From positions 186,001-250,000 of the forward strand of contig BMUX01000003.1 of assembly GCA_014650415.1 (NCBI GenBank): a stretch of DNA of 64,000 bases, written 5' to 3'. The notes beneath the pieces were generated by a model. That model was not told where the DNA came from, searched no databases, and saw only the letters and a list, made by a program, of their open reading frames with translations. Positions 52,261-61,768 of the stretch are shown one piece after another (the first letter of the stretch is position 1; every line of letters begins with the position of its first letter). This stretch comes from Streptomyces spiroverticillatus. Lineage in GTDB: Bacteria > Actinomycetota > Actinomycetes > Streptomycetales > Streptomycetaceae. Both the position numbers and the translations under genes were made by a program.

Positions 52261-53747
52261 CGGATCTTCTTCCGCGACGACTTGGCGGCGAGCACCGGCT
52301 CCGGGGACGACGACTGCGAATGCGACTGCGAGGCGCCCCTCGGCCGCCCGATCCGGTGCAGCCACGCCGCCCTGCCCGTGGGCGGGCCGACCGGGCTGTA
52401 GCTGTGGTACGAGCTGTAGCTGCCGACCCCGCGCCGGTCCTGGGTCATGCTGAGCACCGCCCCGATCAGGGTCGCGCCGACCCCGCGCAGGGCCGCCGCC
52501 GCCCCGGCCGCCTGGTCGCGGCCGGTCTTCCTGGCCCGTACGACCAGCACCACCCCGTCGACGTGCAGGGCGAGCCCCACGGTGTCGGCGACCGGCAGCA
52601 CCGGTGCGGTGTCGACGACGACGGTGTCGAAGCGCTCGCCGAGCTCCCGAAGCACCGCGCCCATCCGGTCGGAGGCGAGCAGTTCGACGGGGTTGGGCGG
52701 CACCGGGCCCGAGGTGAGCACCTGGAGCCCGCCGGGCCCGCACTGGAGGACGTCCTCGATCTCCGCCTGCCCGATGAGGACCGTCGTGAGTCCCGCGTCG
52801 GCCACCAGGCCGAGCCCGTCGGCGAGCCGGGGCCGCCGCAGGTCGGCGTCGACCAGGCAGACCCGGCGGCCGTCCAGGACGAGGGCGGCGGCCAGGTTGA
52901 CGGCGGTGGAGGTCTTGCCCTCGCCGGGCAGCGCGCTGCTGACCGCGATCACCTTGGGGGCCTGTCCTACGGAGGCGAACTGGAGGTTGGTGCGCAGCTG
53001 GCGGTAGGCCTCGGCGCGGCGCGAGTAGCCGCCGGCTCCGTTCTCCTCCAGGACGAGGGTCTGCTGTTTGCCGATCCGGTTGAGCGGGATGGAGCCGAAG
53101 ACGGGCAGTTCGACGGCCTCGCCGAGCTCCTCGGAGGTCGCCATGCTGGAGTCCAGCACCTCGCGCAGCAGCGCGGTCCCGACGCCGACCAGCAGTCCGC
53201 CGAAGAGTCCGGCGGCCAGGTTGAGCAGCGGACGGGGGCTGTCGGGGCGGGCGGGCACGTCGGAGGACTGCGACACCGACAGCTTCACCGGGATCGCGCC
53301 CCCGCCGACCGGGGTCTCCAACTCCCCTACGGCGTCGATCAGATGGCGGGCGACCGCGTTCGCGATGTCGGCTGCGCCGCGCGGCGAGCGGTCGGAGGCG
53401 GTGATGTTGATGAGCACCGTGCCGATCGGGGAGGACGCCTTGACCTGCTGGGCGAGCTCGTCCGGGCGCTGTTCGAGGCCGAGTTCGGCGACGACCTCCT
53501 CCATCACGGGCCGGCTCGTCACCAGGTCCGCGTACGACTGGACGCGGTCCTGGCCGAACGAGGAGACCTGGGCGAGCTGCTGGGTGTCCGCCACCGCGCG
53601 CGCGGAGACGAAGATCTGGCTGTGCCCCTGGTAGACGGGCGTACTGAGCCAGGTGGCGAGCAGTCCGGTCAGCAGACCTGCGAGGGCGCACAGCGCGATG
53701 AACTTCCACCGCTTGAGAAGGGCTTCTGCATGGGCTCTGGCATTCAC
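52257..53747 (-). CDS. Wzz-like chain-length regulator fused to BY-family tyrosine kinase
   Basis: A 496-residue membrane protein. Residues about 1-190 form the Wzz domain with a membrane helix at each end (LLKRWKFIALCALAGLLTGLLATWL and LLNLAAGLFGGLLVGVGTALLREVLDS). The cytosolic kinase has Walker A SALPGEGKTSTAVNLAAAL, Walker A' RRVCLVDADLRRP and Walker B VVVDTAPVLPVADTV. A short Tyr cluster (GSYSSYHSYSP) and a basic tail end the protein. The GTG at 53747 has GGAGG five bases upstream; ATG codons at 53768 and 53792 are alternatives. The co-encoded phosphatase is its natural antagonist. Confidence 0.93.
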   Translation of the reverse strand: MNARAHAEALLKRWKFIALCALAGLLTGLLATWLSTPVYQGHSQIFVSARAVADTQQLAQVSSFGQDRVQSYADLVTSRPVMEEVVAELGLEQRPDELAQQVKASSPIGTVLINITASDRSPRGAADIANAVARHLIDAVGELETPVGGGAIPVKLSVSQSSDVPARPDSPRPLLNLAAGLFGGLLVGVGTALLREVLDSSMATSEELGEAVELPVFGSIPLNRIGKQQTLVLEENGAGGYSRRAEAYRQLRTNLQFASVGQAPKVIAVSSALPGEGKTSTAVNLAAALVLDGRRVCLVDADLRRPRLADGLGLVADAGLTTVLIGQAEIEDVLQCGPGGLQVLTSGPVPPNPVELLASDRMGAVLRELGERFDTVVVDTAPVLPVADTVGLALHVDGVVLVVRARKTGRDQAAGAAAALRGVGATLIGAVLSMTQDRRGVGSYSSYHSYSPVGPPTGRAAWLHRIGRPRGASQSHSQSSSPEPVLAAKSSRKKIR

Positions 53748-53803
53748 TTCGTCCTCCGGTACGGTCATTGCGGAGCGTAATCGGACAATCACGGAGATAA
53801 GGT

Positions 53804-55258
53804 ATGAAACGCCTGAGCCCGGCCATGCGGCCCAGTCCGGAACCGCCCGCGCGGGCCCACGACGGCAGCCGGGAAAGCCCCGACAGCCCTGCCGCCACCG
53901 TCGCCGCCCAACTGCGCACCGCCTGCCTCTGGGTCGTCCTGCTCAGCCCCGCGTTCTTCGCCACCGTGGTCTGGGGCCGCGCCATCGTCGCCGCGAACGA
54001 CGTCCTGGGCGCCGCCTACGGCACCCCCCGCGCGGAGGTCGCGCTCGCACCCTGGCGGATGCAGGCGGCCGTGGGCTGGGCCGGACTGTCCTTCGCCCTG
54101 TTCACCGCCACCCTGGTGATCGCCCTGGTCGCCCCCCGCCCGGCCCGCCGCAGGCCCGGCTCTGCGGTGCTGGCGGGGGCGCTGCTGATGTACGCGGGCC
54201 CGGTGCTGGCCGGGGTGTGGGCGGGGCACGGCGGGGCCGGGGACTGGCGGCTGTGGCTGGCCCCGCTGCTGCTCACCGCGTTCCAACTGGCCCCCCGCCC
54301 GCGCCTGGAGACGCTGGTGCGCACCCTGCGCGCGGGGCTGCGCGTGTTCACGTACGGCAGCCTGCTGGTGCTGGTCGTCGCCCCGAACTGGGCGGTGCTG
54401 GCCAGCCCGGTGGTCAACTTCGGGCTCGACCTGGTGATGCCGGGCGGGCGCCTCGCCGGGCTCTCCAACCACCCTGCCGCGCTGGGCACGCTCTCCGTAC
54501 TGGCCCTGCTGCTGGAGGTGCAGGGCATCGCCAGGACCCGGCTGTGGCTGGTGCACAGTGCGGCGGCGGGCCTCACCCTGCTGTTCGCCCAGTCCCGTAC
54601 GGCCTGGCTGGCTGCCCTCGTGTCGCTGCTCTTCGTCTACCGCAGGGAGGACGCCCTGCGCGCGGGCCGGGTGCACCCGGCGGTCAAGCGGCTGGTGGCG
54701 GCCGGGCTCGCGGGCAGCGCGGCGCTGTTCTCCCCGGCCGTGGTCGACGGCTTCCACCAGGTGACCAGCTCGGACGAGGTCGCCACCCTGCACGGGCGCG
54801 AACTGCCGTGGCGGCTGGCGCTGGAGGCCTTCCACGAGAACATCTGGTTCGGGTACGGGCCTGGCCTGTTCAGCGACCGCAGCTCGCCGGTGGGCGGCGC
54901 CTTCGACCACGCGCACAACCAGGTTCTCCACACCCTGGGGACGGCGGGCATCGCCGGAGCCGCCGGGCTGCTGGTCTTCCTGCTGGTCGTGCTGTGGACC
55001 GCCGCCCGCACGGCCGCCGTCACCCACGGCCTGAGCTGGGCGCTCACCGCGACGACCCTCGTGCTGTGCGTGCCGGAAGCACCCTTGCGGGGCAACGGGT
55101 TCACGCCCTATCTGGTGCTCACCCTGACCCTGTTCACGGTGCTGTCGACTGCCTCGGCACAGCGGGCGGGGCAGCAGTCTTCCGCCCCAGCAGCCCGTGT
55201 GCCGAGGCCAGCCGCAGCGCGGGAATCCACCGCCGCACCGGCCATGCGCACGCCGTAG
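53804..55258 (+). CDS. O-antigen ligase/polymerase family membrane protein (Wzy-like)
   Basis: A 484-residue protein with about eleven membrane helices. The large external loop before helix 9 or so has the Wzy_C pattern VDGFHQVTSSDEVATLHGRELPWRLALEAFHENIWFGYGPGLFSDR ... FDHAHNQVLHTLGTAGIAG, in which the arginine, the FGYGPG turn and the HAHN motif are typical. It would polymerise lipid-linked repeat units outside the membrane. Its 3' end overlaps the convergent flippase gene by 125 bp. Confidence 0.9.
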   Translation: MKRLSPAMRPSPEPPARAHDGSRESPDSPAATVAAQLRTACLWVVLLSPAFFATVVWGRAIVAANDVLGAAYGTPRAEVALAPWRMQAAVGWAGLSFALFTATLVIALVAPRPARRRPGSAVLAGALLMYAGPVLAGVWAGHGGAGDWRLWLAPLLLTAFQLAPRPRLETLVRTLRAGLRVFTYGSLLVLVVAPNWAVLASPVVNFGLDLVMPGGRLAGLSNHPAALGTLSVLALLLEVQGIARTRLWLVHSAAAGLTLLFAQSRTAWLAALVSLLFVYRREDALRAGRVHPAVKRLVAAGLAGSAALFSPAVVDGFHQVTSSDEVATLHGRELPWRLALEAFHENIWFGYGPGLFSDRSSPVGGAFDHAHNQVLHTLGTAGIAGAAGLLVFLLVVLWTAARTAAVTHGLSWALTATTLVLCVPEAPLRGNGFTPYLVLTLTLFTVLSTASAQRAGQQSSAPAARVPRPAAARESTAAPAMRTP

Positions 55259-56675
55259 CCGCGCCGCCCGCCAGCAGTCCGTACACAAGAGGTACGAGTC
55301 CGGGCCCGCCGCCCTGTGCCACGCTCCCCAGCCGGGCGGCCCCCGCGACGACCGCACCGAGTGCGGTGTGGACGGCGTACTCGCCCAACATCCCCTGCCA
55401 GCCCGGCAGTCGACGCCACCGCCGCAGCTGCCAGGCGTGCCCCGCCCCCGTCGCCAGCAGCAGCGCCAGCGCCAGCAGCCGGGCGTCGGCCAGCGCCGCC
55501 GCGACGCCCACCCCGGCGAGCATCCCCACCAGCACCACCCGCTGCACCACCGCCACACCCGCCACGTCGCCCCGCACCCGGTCCGCCTGATACCCGACCG
55601 TGCACAGCACCTGGAGCGCGAGCCCCGGCACGAACCACACCACCAGCGCCGCCGCCTCCTCCCACCCCGGTCCCAGCAGCAGCAACAGCCCCACCGGCCC
55701 CACCCCCGCGACCACACCCAGGCACACCCCGAGCAGCCCGGACGCCACCGTCAGCGCGTCCCGCAGCGCCCCCGCCAGCCGCTCCGGGGTCTCGGCCAGC
55801 CGCGTGAACAAGGGAGTCGAGGTCCGCACCAGCGCCTGGGTGAGCGTCTGGGAGACCATCGAGACGAAGTACACGGCCCGCGAGAAGTGCCCGGTCCCGC
55901 TCGCGCCCAGCACCAGCGCCGCACTCCACACCTGGAGGTTGTACGTCAGCGACTGGACCAGCGTGAACGCGGCGCACGAGCGCAGCGAGAGCCACAGCTC
56001 CCGCCCCGGCCGCTCCCACCGCGCCCCGCGCAGCATCCCCCGCAGCAGCACCAGACCGCCCACGCACGGCACCACGCCCGACAGCACCGGCGACAGCGCG
56101 ACCCCGTACGGAATCCATCCGGCGATCAGGGCGCTCAGCGCGCACGTCCAGCCGACCGCCTGCCCGCCCAGCTCCAGCAACGCGGCCGTCCGGAAACGCA
56201 GTTCGCCCCGGAGGGCGGCCGTGCAGACGGCCGCCACCGGGGCGATCAGGTTCTGGAGGACGAGGATGCGGACGAAGTCCACGAGGTAGGGGACCCCGCT
56301 GAAGACGAGCCCCCACAGCGGGGCCACCGCCTCGAAGAACAGGCAGGAGGCGGCCCCGGTCCCGGCCGCGAGCAGCAGCGACGGGGCCAGGAAGGCGGGC
56401 CCCCGCTCGCGCGAGGTCAGCACGTACTGGGTGAGTCCGCTGGTCAGCGACGCGCTGACGTGCACGACGGCCGTGGCGGTGGCGTACGCGCCGAAGTGCA
56501 GGGCGCTCAGGTGCCGGCCGGTCCAGGCCCCGTAGCCGAGCTGGAGGACCATGGCGGCGATCAGCGCCCCGGTCTCCCAGCCGAAGCCGCCCGCCAGGGC
56601 GCGGGCTCGAGGGGCGGCCTGCTTCTCCCGCGTGCCCGCGCCCGCTCCCGGCCCCGGGCCGGTGGGGGTGCTCAC
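55134..56675 (-). CDS. Polysaccharide flippase (MOP superfamily, Wzx-like)
   Basis: A 513-residue protein with 12-14 membrane helices and no hydrophilic domain: GFGWETGALIAAMVLQLGYGAWTGRHLSALHFGAYATATAVVHVSASLTSGLTQYVL is the typical start of the RfbX/polysaccharide-export group. The C-terminus adds an Ala/Pro-rich cytosolic tail. It follows the LCP gene by four bases and is thus co-transcribed with it. The last 125 bp are antisense to the polymerase gene, in a frame pairing that keeps both tails low in complexity. Confidence 0.9.
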   Translation of the reverse strand: MSTPTGPGPGAGAGTREKQAAPRARALAGGFGWETGALIAAMVLQLGYGAWTGRHLSALHFGAYATATAVVHVSASLTSGLTQYVLTSRERGPAFLAPSLLLAAGTGAASCLFFEAVAPLWGLVFSGVPYLVDFVRILVLQNLIAPVAAVCTAALRGELRFRTAALLELGGQAVGWTCALSALIAGWIPYGVALSPVLSGVVPCVGGLVLLRGMLRGARWERPGRELWLSLRSCAAFTLVQSLTYNLQVWSAALVLGASGTGHFSRAVYFVSMVSQTLTQALVRTSTPLFTRLAETPERLAGALRDALTVASGLLGVCLGVVAGVGPVGLLLLLGPGWEEAAALVVWFVPGLALQVLCTVGYQADRVRGDVAGVAVVQRVVLVGMLAGVGVAAALADARLLALALLLATGAGHAWQLRRWRRLPGWQGMLGEYAVHTALGAVVAGAARLGSVAQGGGPGLVPLVYGLLAGGAATACAWPVRRWIPALRLASAHGLLGRKTAAPPAVPRQSTAP

Positions 56676-56679
56676 GCAC

Positions 56680-57756
56680 TCACTCGTACTCGTCGTGCAC
56701 CGGCTCGAACTCCGGCTCCGGGTTCTCCTCCGACGGCTCCTTCTGGGCCTTCTTGAGGGCCGCGAGCACGGGCTTGTCCTTCTTCACGGCCTCGAACACC
56801 CGCCGCGCCTCCGGCTGTTCGAGGTCCAGGCGGTACCAGTGGTCGGGTGCCTGGTGGTGCGGGAGGGTGGTGAAGGTGAGGGCGCCGGGCGGCAGTTCGC
56901 GCAGGCTGTCGGCGACCTCGTACAGCTCGCTCAGCGAGTCGAGGCCGGAGTCGGCGGTGAGCGCCGAGGTGGCCGCGTCGAGCACCGGGTAGAGCCGGGC
57001 GGGGTTGGTGAGGGTGCCGTCGCCGCGGATCTTGCCGACCAGGCGGTTGACGAAGTCCTGCTGGCGGTTGATCCGGTTGAGGTCGCTGCCGTCGCCGACG
57101 TACTGCCGGGCCCGTACGTAGCTGAGTGCGGTCTCGCCCTTCAGCAGGTGCTTGCCCGCGCTGAGGTCGAGGCCGACGTTGGGGTCGTGCTCGGGCTTCT
57201 TCAGGTCGACCTCGACCCCGCCGACCGCGTTCACGATCTTCGTGAAGCCCTTGAAGTCGACGATCAGGTGGTGGTCGATCCGGATGCCGGTCAGCTTCTC
57301 CAGCGTACGGATCGTGCAGGCGGCCCCGCCGAACTGGAAGGCCCAGTTGAACTGGGCGTTCTGGGCGAGGCTGTAGCTGCCGTCCTCCTTGAGGCAGCTC
57401 GGCATGTCGACCCTCAAGTCCCTGGGGACGCTGAGGACTTCGGCCCGTTTCCGGTCGGCGGCCAGGTGCAGCAGCATCACGGTGTCGCTGCGCTCGCTGC
57501 CCTGTTCCTTCCGCCAGTCGGAGCCGAGCAGCAGGATGTTCTGCGCCGTGCCCGGATGGCGGGCCGGGCGGTCCGCGCCGTGCTCGGCGAGGGCCGCCGC
57601 GGTCGCCTCGTCGGTGCGGATGTTGCCGTCGATCTTCCGGTACGCCAGCCAGCCCGCGACCCCCGTCAGCCCGACGAGCAGGGCGAGCCCCGCGCACGCG
57701 TACTTCCATGTGCTCCGCGCCTTCAGACGCGCCCGTACCCGGTGGAGCCTCGACAT
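56680..57756 (-). CDS. LytR-CpsA-Psr (LCP) family protein
   Basis: A membrane-anchored phosphotransferase of about 358 residues that attaches polymers to the cell wall. A basic N-terminus and one helix (YACAGLALLVGLTGVAGWLAY) precede the LCP domain: ILLLGSDWRKEQGSERSDTVMLLHL, VLSVPRDLRVDMPSC, FGGAACTIRTLEKLTGIRIDHHLIVDFKGF and YVRARQYVGDGSDLNRINRQQDFVNRLV hold the active-site arginines and aspartates. The start is the ATG at 57756 (MSRLHRVR); the frame extends 19 codons further. It likely transfers this locus's polysaccharide to peptidoglycan. Confidence 0.93.
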   Translation of the reverse strand: MSRLHRVRARLKARSTWKYACAGLALLVGLTGVAGWLAYRKIDGNIRTDEATAAALAEHGADRPARHPGTAQNILLLGSDWRKEQGSERSDTVMLLHLAADRKRAEVLSVPRDLRVDMPSCLKEDGSYSLAQNAQFNWAFQFGGAACTIRTLEKLTGIRIDHHLIVDFKGFTKIVNAVGGVEVDLKKPEHDPNVGLDLSAGKHLLKGETALSYVRARQYVGDGSDLNRINRQQDFVNRLVGKIRGDGTLTNPARLYPVLDAATSALTADSGLDSLSELYEVADSLRELPPGALTFTTLPHHQAPDHWYRLDLEQPEARRVFEAVKKDKPVLAALKKAQKEPSEENPEPEFEPVHDEYE

Positions 57757-57915
57757 CGATGCCACCCCCACAACCACCTCTCCGTCCTGTGCTGCTGTCC
57801 GGCTGAGCGGCACGCGTGGCGCGACAGCCGACTTGTGTTCATCGTGCGATGGTCATAGCCATAAAGCCGACTATTCCCATCAAGTCGGACAAAGATCCCA
57901 CGAAAGGATGCGGCG

Positions 57916-58515
57916 ATGCGGTCGCTGTCCGCGAAACGCGCACTCGATCTGACGGGCAGTGTGTTGCTCCTGCTCCTCTTCGCACCCGTCCTGGCCTCGG
58001 TGTATGCCGCTGTTGCCCTCACCTCGCCCGGCGGCGCGATCTACCGTCAGCCCCGGGCGGGTCTGCACGGGAAGCCCTTCCACATCCTGAAGTTCCGCAC
58101 CATGCACATCGGGGCGGCGGCCGAACGCGTGAACCTGGCCGCGCTCAACGAATCCGACGGGCACCTCTTCAAGCTCCGCTCGGACCCCCGCGTCACCCCC
58201 GTCGGCCGCATCCTGCGCCGGCTCTCGCTCGACGAGCTGCCGCAGCTCTTCAACGTGCTGCGCGGCGAGATGTCCCTGGTCGGCCCCCGCCCCCTGGTCG
58301 TCGAGGACTCCGGCTACACGGGCCTGGCCCGGGGCCGGCTGACCGTACGGCCGGGCCTCACCGGCCTCTGGCAGGTCAACGGGCGTTCCGAACTCCCCTG
58401 GGACGAGATGGTGTTGCTGGACCTGGAGTACGTCGACACCCACTGCCTCTCCGTCGACCTCGCCATCCTGGCCCGCACCGTCCCGGCCGTGCTGACCTCG
58501 CGCGGGGCGCACTAG
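57916..58515 (+). CDS. Initiating sugar transferase (polyprenyl-phosphate hexose-1-phosphate transferase)
   Basis: A 199-residue short-form bacterial sugar transferase (Bac_transf domain only). One membrane re-entrant helix (LDLTGSVLLLLLFAPVLASVYAAVAL) is followed by the catalytic blocks YRQPRAGLHGKPFHILKFRTM, SDPRVTPVGRILRRLSLDELPQLFNVLRGEMSLVGPRP and RLTVRPGLTGLWQVNGRSELPWDEMVLLDLEYV. This monotopic enzyme loads the first sugar phosphate on undecaprenyl phosphate. It starts at an ATG with AAAGGA upstream, divergent from the LCP gene; the 159-bp gap must hold promoters for both. Confidence 0.95.
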   Translation: MRSLSAKRALDLTGSVLLLLLFAPVLASVYAAVALTSPGGAIYRQPRAGLHGKPFHILKFRTMHIGAAAERVNLAALNESDGHLFKLRSDPRVTPVGRILRRLSLDELPQLFNVLRGEMSLVGPRPLVVEDSGYTGLARGRLTVRPGLTGLWQVNGRSELPWDEMVLLDLEYVDTHCLSVDLAILARTVPAVLTSRGAH

Positions 58516-58517
58516 AG

Positions 58518-58548
58518 GGGTGGCCGCCGGACCCCGGGACGGCCACCC
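58518..58548. terminator. Bidirectional hairpin between sugar transferase and methyltransferase genes
   Basis: GGGTGGCCG (58518-58526) and CGGCCACCC (58540-58548) form a perfect 9-bp stem with a 13-base loop, between two converging stops. Confidence 0.7.
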
Positions 58549-58557
58549 GCCCCCGGT

Positions 58558-59451
58558 CTACTTCCTGTCGCGGGCCACGATCCCGAAGGTCGTGTACGGG
58601 CCGAAGCGCTCGCCGACGTACTGGAGCAGCGGCGACTGCGTCGACCAGTACCGGTCCACCTCGACCGAGGCGAACTCGTGCCGCAGGATGCCGTGCAGGG
58701 CGCGCTCGTCGCAGCCGTCGCGCACCACGTGGTACTCGACCATGTCCGCCGGGTTGGACTCGTCCAGCTCCCCGCGCAGCCGCCGCAGCCGGGTCGCCGC
58801 GCCCCGCGCGAAGCCGCCCTGCCCGATCCGCCACCACGCGTACGCGGCCCGGTCCAGGCCGAGCGAGGCGGCGTTGCGGCGGGGGTAGTACAGCGGGTCC
58901 TGGAAGCTGAGGAAGCTGCCGCCGGGGGTGATGCGCTCGGCGAGCGCGGCGACCGTACCGAGGTAGTCGGGAATGTGGTGCAGCACCGACAGACAGGCCA
59001 CCAGATCGGGCCGCTCCCCCTCGAACGCGGCTTCCCCGTACGGATCATGACGGACCGTCACGCGCGGGTTGTACCGGTACCTCTCACGCAGGAAGTCCGC
59101 GCTGGGGGCGCTCATCTCGGTGACGACGACCTCCGCGCCCGCCGCCAGGAGATGGTCGGTGAAGGTGCCGTGGCCCGCGCCGACCTCGGTGACCAGACAG
59201 CGCCCGTTGCGCCGGATCGTGTCGGCGACGGTCGTGTGGATCGTACGGACCAGGCGCTCGCGGACGGAGTGGTGGCGGATGTGCGGGGACCCGGCCGCGT
59301 AGTCGTGCCCCTCGCCGTGCTCGGACTGCTGGAGTTCGCCCATCGGTACGGGGGGCGCATCCTGCGGCGGCACGGTCGAGAGGCCCTGCTGCGGGGCCGG
59401 GTCCAGGTCCTGCTGCGCGATCGGGGTCGATGTACCCGAATTTGTGCTCAT
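58558..59451 (-). CDS. Class I SAM-dependent methyltransferase
   Basis: A 297-residue enzyme. After a Pro/Gln-rich N-terminus (about 1-55) comes the Rossmann fold: VTEVGAGHGTFTDHLLAAGAEVVVTEMS (motif I and the acidic end of beta 2), DLVACLSVLHHIPDY (motif II) and ITPGGSFLSFQDPLYYP. It is the last gene of a five-gene minus-strand set with four-base overlaps, so it probably methylates the glycan or a sugar precursor. The substrate is unknown. Confidence 0.9.
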   Translation of the reverse strand: MSTNSGTSTPIAQQDLDPAPQQGLSTVPPQDAPPVPMGELQQSEHGEGHDYAAGSPHIRHHSVRERLVRTIHTTVADTIRRNGRCLVTEVGAGHGTFTDHLLAAGAEVVVTEMSAPSADFLRERYRYNPRVTVRHDPYGEAAFEGERPDLVACLSVLHHIPDYLGTVAALAERITPGGSFLSFQDPLYYPRRNAASLGLDRAAYAWWRIGQGGFARGAATRLRRLRGELDESNPADMVEYHVVRDGCDERALHGILRHEFASVEVDRYWSTQSPLLQYVGERFGPYTTFGIVARDRK

Positions 59452-60608
59452 ATGCCGAAGTTAGGCAGCGCCCGCACCATTTCCTGTGCCCCCCGCGCGA
59501 ACCGCTCCGCCATCCCTCCGATGGTGTAGCGCTCCGCGTCCGTTCGGCACGCCTCGCGCAGCCGGTCCAGCTCGGCCCCGCCGGTGAGCAGGGCGACCGC
59601 CGTGGCCGCGTAGGTGCCCGGACAGTCGTGGGTGATCACCGCGTTGTGCCCGTCGCGCAGATAGTCGAACTCCGGCCCGTGCAAGGCACTCCGTACGGTC
59701 AGAACCGGCGTGCGCAGCGCGAAGGAGTCCACCGCGACCAGCCCGACCAGCCCCGGCACCAGCATCAGGTCGCTCGCCGCCCCGAGCAGCGCCTTGTGCG
59801 CGTCACCGGTGGTCCGCCCGACGTACACGACCGGTGCGCCCGCCGCCGCGGCCCGCTCCACCTCGCCCCGCCCGTCGCCGTCACCGGCGACGATCAGCCT
59901 GAACCCGGGCAGTTCGCGGGCGATCCGCTCGGCGGCGTCCAGCAGGAAACCCAGCCGCTTGGTGGCGTCGAGCGCCCCGATGTAGAGCGCGGTGCGCCCC
60001 TGCACGAGCCGGTGCTCGGACCGGAAGCGGGCCACCTCGGCGTCCGTGACGGCCTCCCGGGCGGCGACCAGCGCACCGGTGTCGATGGTGTTGCGCACGA
60101 CGGTGATCCGCTCCCCGGGAAAGCCGGTGTCGCCCACCGCCTTCGCCCCGCTGTCGGTGTACGCGAAGAACCAGTGCGCCCGCCGGGTCAGCGCCCGCTT
60201 GACCGCCCGCAGCCCGCTCCCGTGCCGCACGGTCCGCGAACTCCCGTGCCCCCACAGCGCGACGGCGGGCCCGCGCCGCCCCGGGCGCAGCAGGTGCGGC
60301 AGGCTCTCCAGGTTGTGCAGCGCCTGCTCCACCACGAGTACGTCGCTGCGCTCGGCCAGCTCGCCCAGGTCCCGCCAGATCAGCGTGCGCCCGGCCAACT
60401 CGACGCTGCGCTGCGGAAGTTCCCGCGCCCCCGGCAGCCGCACCGCGTCCCCGCGTGCGACCAGCCAGGGCGTGGGCCGCCCGTGCGCCACGGTCAGGTC
60501 GATGCCCCGGGCGTCCAGCTCGGGCCCGAGGCGGGCCAGGAAGGGGGCCCGGTAGCCGGTGACGTACGGCTGGACGACGGTGATCCGGGGGCGCCGGGCG
60601 GTGCTCAC
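59448..60608 (-). CDS. Glycosyltransferase family 4 protein
   Basis: A GT-B fold retaining glycosyltransferase of about 386 residues: acceptor domain ITVVQPYVTGYRAPFLARLGPELDARG, donor domain TALYIGALDATKRLGFLLDAAERIARELPGFRLIVAGDGDGR and LMLVPGLVGLVAVDSFALRTPVL in place of the usual EPFGLVxxEA block. The start is the GTG at 60608, overlapping the previous stop by four bases as elsewhere in this set; a GTG at 60617 is also in frame. It adds a sugar to the lipid-linked repeat unit. Confidence 0.9.
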   Translation of the reverse strand: MSTARRPRITVVQPYVTGYRAPFLARLGPELDARGIDLTVAHGRPTPWLVARGDAVRLPGARELPQRSVELAGRTLIWRDLGELAERSDVLVVEQALHNLESLPHLLRPGRRGPAVALWGHGSSRTVRHGSGLRAVKRALTRRAHWFFAYTDSGAKAVGDTGFPGERITVVRNTIDTGALVAAREAVTDAEVARFRSEHRLVQGRTALYIGALDATKRLGFLLDAAERIARELPGFRLIVAGDGDGRGEVERAAAAGAPVVYVGRTTGDAHKALLGAASDLMLVPGLVGLVAVDSFALRTPVLTVRSALHGPEFDYLRDGHNAVITHDCPGTYAATAVALLTGGAELDRLREACRTDAERYTIGGMAERFARGAQEMVRALPNFGI

Positions 60609-61768
60609 GCGGGACACGGCACGGCCCCCCTCTCCCGTACGACCGACGCGTACAACTCCTGCGTACGCCCCAGCCAGACCGGCTCCCGGTAGTGCTCGGC
60701 GAACACCCGGGCGCAGTGGGCGCGCAGGCCCGGGAAGCGGGCGGCGGCCTCCCGCAGCTCGGCGGCGAGCGGGGTGTCCCAGCCGGTGACCGCGCCGGTG
60801 CCCTCGGTACGTAACGCCTCGGCGACCGAGGAGCCCGTGAAGGCCAGCACCGGCAGCCCGGCGGCGAGCGCCTCCGCGTACACCAGCGGGGCGTTCTCCA
60901 GGCAGCGGCTGGGGAAGACCAGCCCGCGCCAGGACGGCATCCGCCGCCGCAGCTCCTCACGGCCGAGCGCGCCGACGAACCGCACCGACGAGGGCGCGGC
61001 GGCCCGGCAGGCCTGCGCCAGCTCGCCGTCGCCGACCACGTCCAGCGGCTCCCCGTCGGGCCAGCGCCGCAGCAGCTCCAGGACGCCCTTCTCCGCGCCC
61101 AGCCTGCCCGCGAAGACCCAACGCCCCTTGCCGCCCGTGGAGTTGACCGCCGGAGCATCGGTGACGAAGTTCGGCACCAGCGCGAGCCGCTCCGGGGCGA
61201 CGCCCGCCTTCTCGTACGTCCGCCGGCTCAGCTCGGAGAGCACCACCAGCCGGTCCGCCCGCCCGAGCAGCGCATCGGCGCCGGGACCGCCGCGACCGGC
61301 CCACGCGAGCGGGAGTGTCGCGAGCCGCGAGCCCCGGTAGCAGCCCTCCTTGAGGCCCGCCCAGCGCTCCCCGTCGAGGCAGCGCGTGCAGGCGGCGCCC
61401 TCCCGGTAGAGGGTGGCGGCGGCGCACAGCGGGCGGTAGTTGTGCAGGGTCGCCACGAGCGGCCCCCGCCACTCGCGCACCCAGGAACGCCCGTAGTTCG
61501 GGAAGAGGTTGTGGACGTGCACGACGTCGGGCCGCCACTCCCGCAGCCGGGCCAGCGGGGTCGCCCCGCGCCCGGTCGCCACCCGGGCGGCCGCCTTCAA
61601 CGGGTAGGCCCCGCCCGCCAGTTGGTCGGTGTGCGCGGCCGCCAGCAGCACCTCGTGCCCGGCGGCCCGCAGCGCCCGCTCCTGCTCCAGCACGGCCTGG
61701 TTCTCGCCGCTGGGCTGCCCGGAGCCGTAGAAGCTGTGCACGAGCGCGATCCGCAGGGAGCCGCTCAC
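60605..61768 (-). CDS. Glycosyltransferase family 4 protein
   Basis: A second GT-B glycosyltransferase, 387 residues: LRIALVHSFYGSGQPSGENQAVLEQERALRAAGHEV, the DVVHVHNLFPNYG strand, an insert with four cysteines (LCAAATLYREGAACTRCLDGERWAGLKEGCYRGS) typical of a subgroup, then WVFAGRLGAEKGVLELLRRWP and the donor block PSRCLENAPLVYAEALAAGLPVLAF. The GTG start overlaps the upstream gene by four bases. The cysteine insert resembles those of WcaI-like enzymes, but the sugar is not predictable. Confidence 0.92.
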   Translation of the reverse strand: MSGSLRIALVHSFYGSGQPSGENQAVLEQERALRAAGHEVLLAAAHTDQLAGGAYPLKAAARVATGRGATPLARLREWRPDVVHVHNLFPNYGRSWVREWRGPLVATLHNYRPLCAAATLYREGAACTRCLDGERWAGLKEGCYRGSRLATLPLAWAGRGGPGADALLGRADRLVVLSELSRRTYEKAGVAPERLALVPNFVTDAPAVNSTGGKGRWVFAGRLGAEKGVLELLRRWPDGEPLDVVGDGELAQACRAAAPSSVRFVGALGREELRRRMPSWRGLVFPSRCLENAPLVYAEALAAGLPVLAFTGSSVAEALRTEGTGAVTGWDTPLAAELREAAARFPGLRAHCARVFAEHYREPVWLGRTQELYASVVRERGAVPCPA

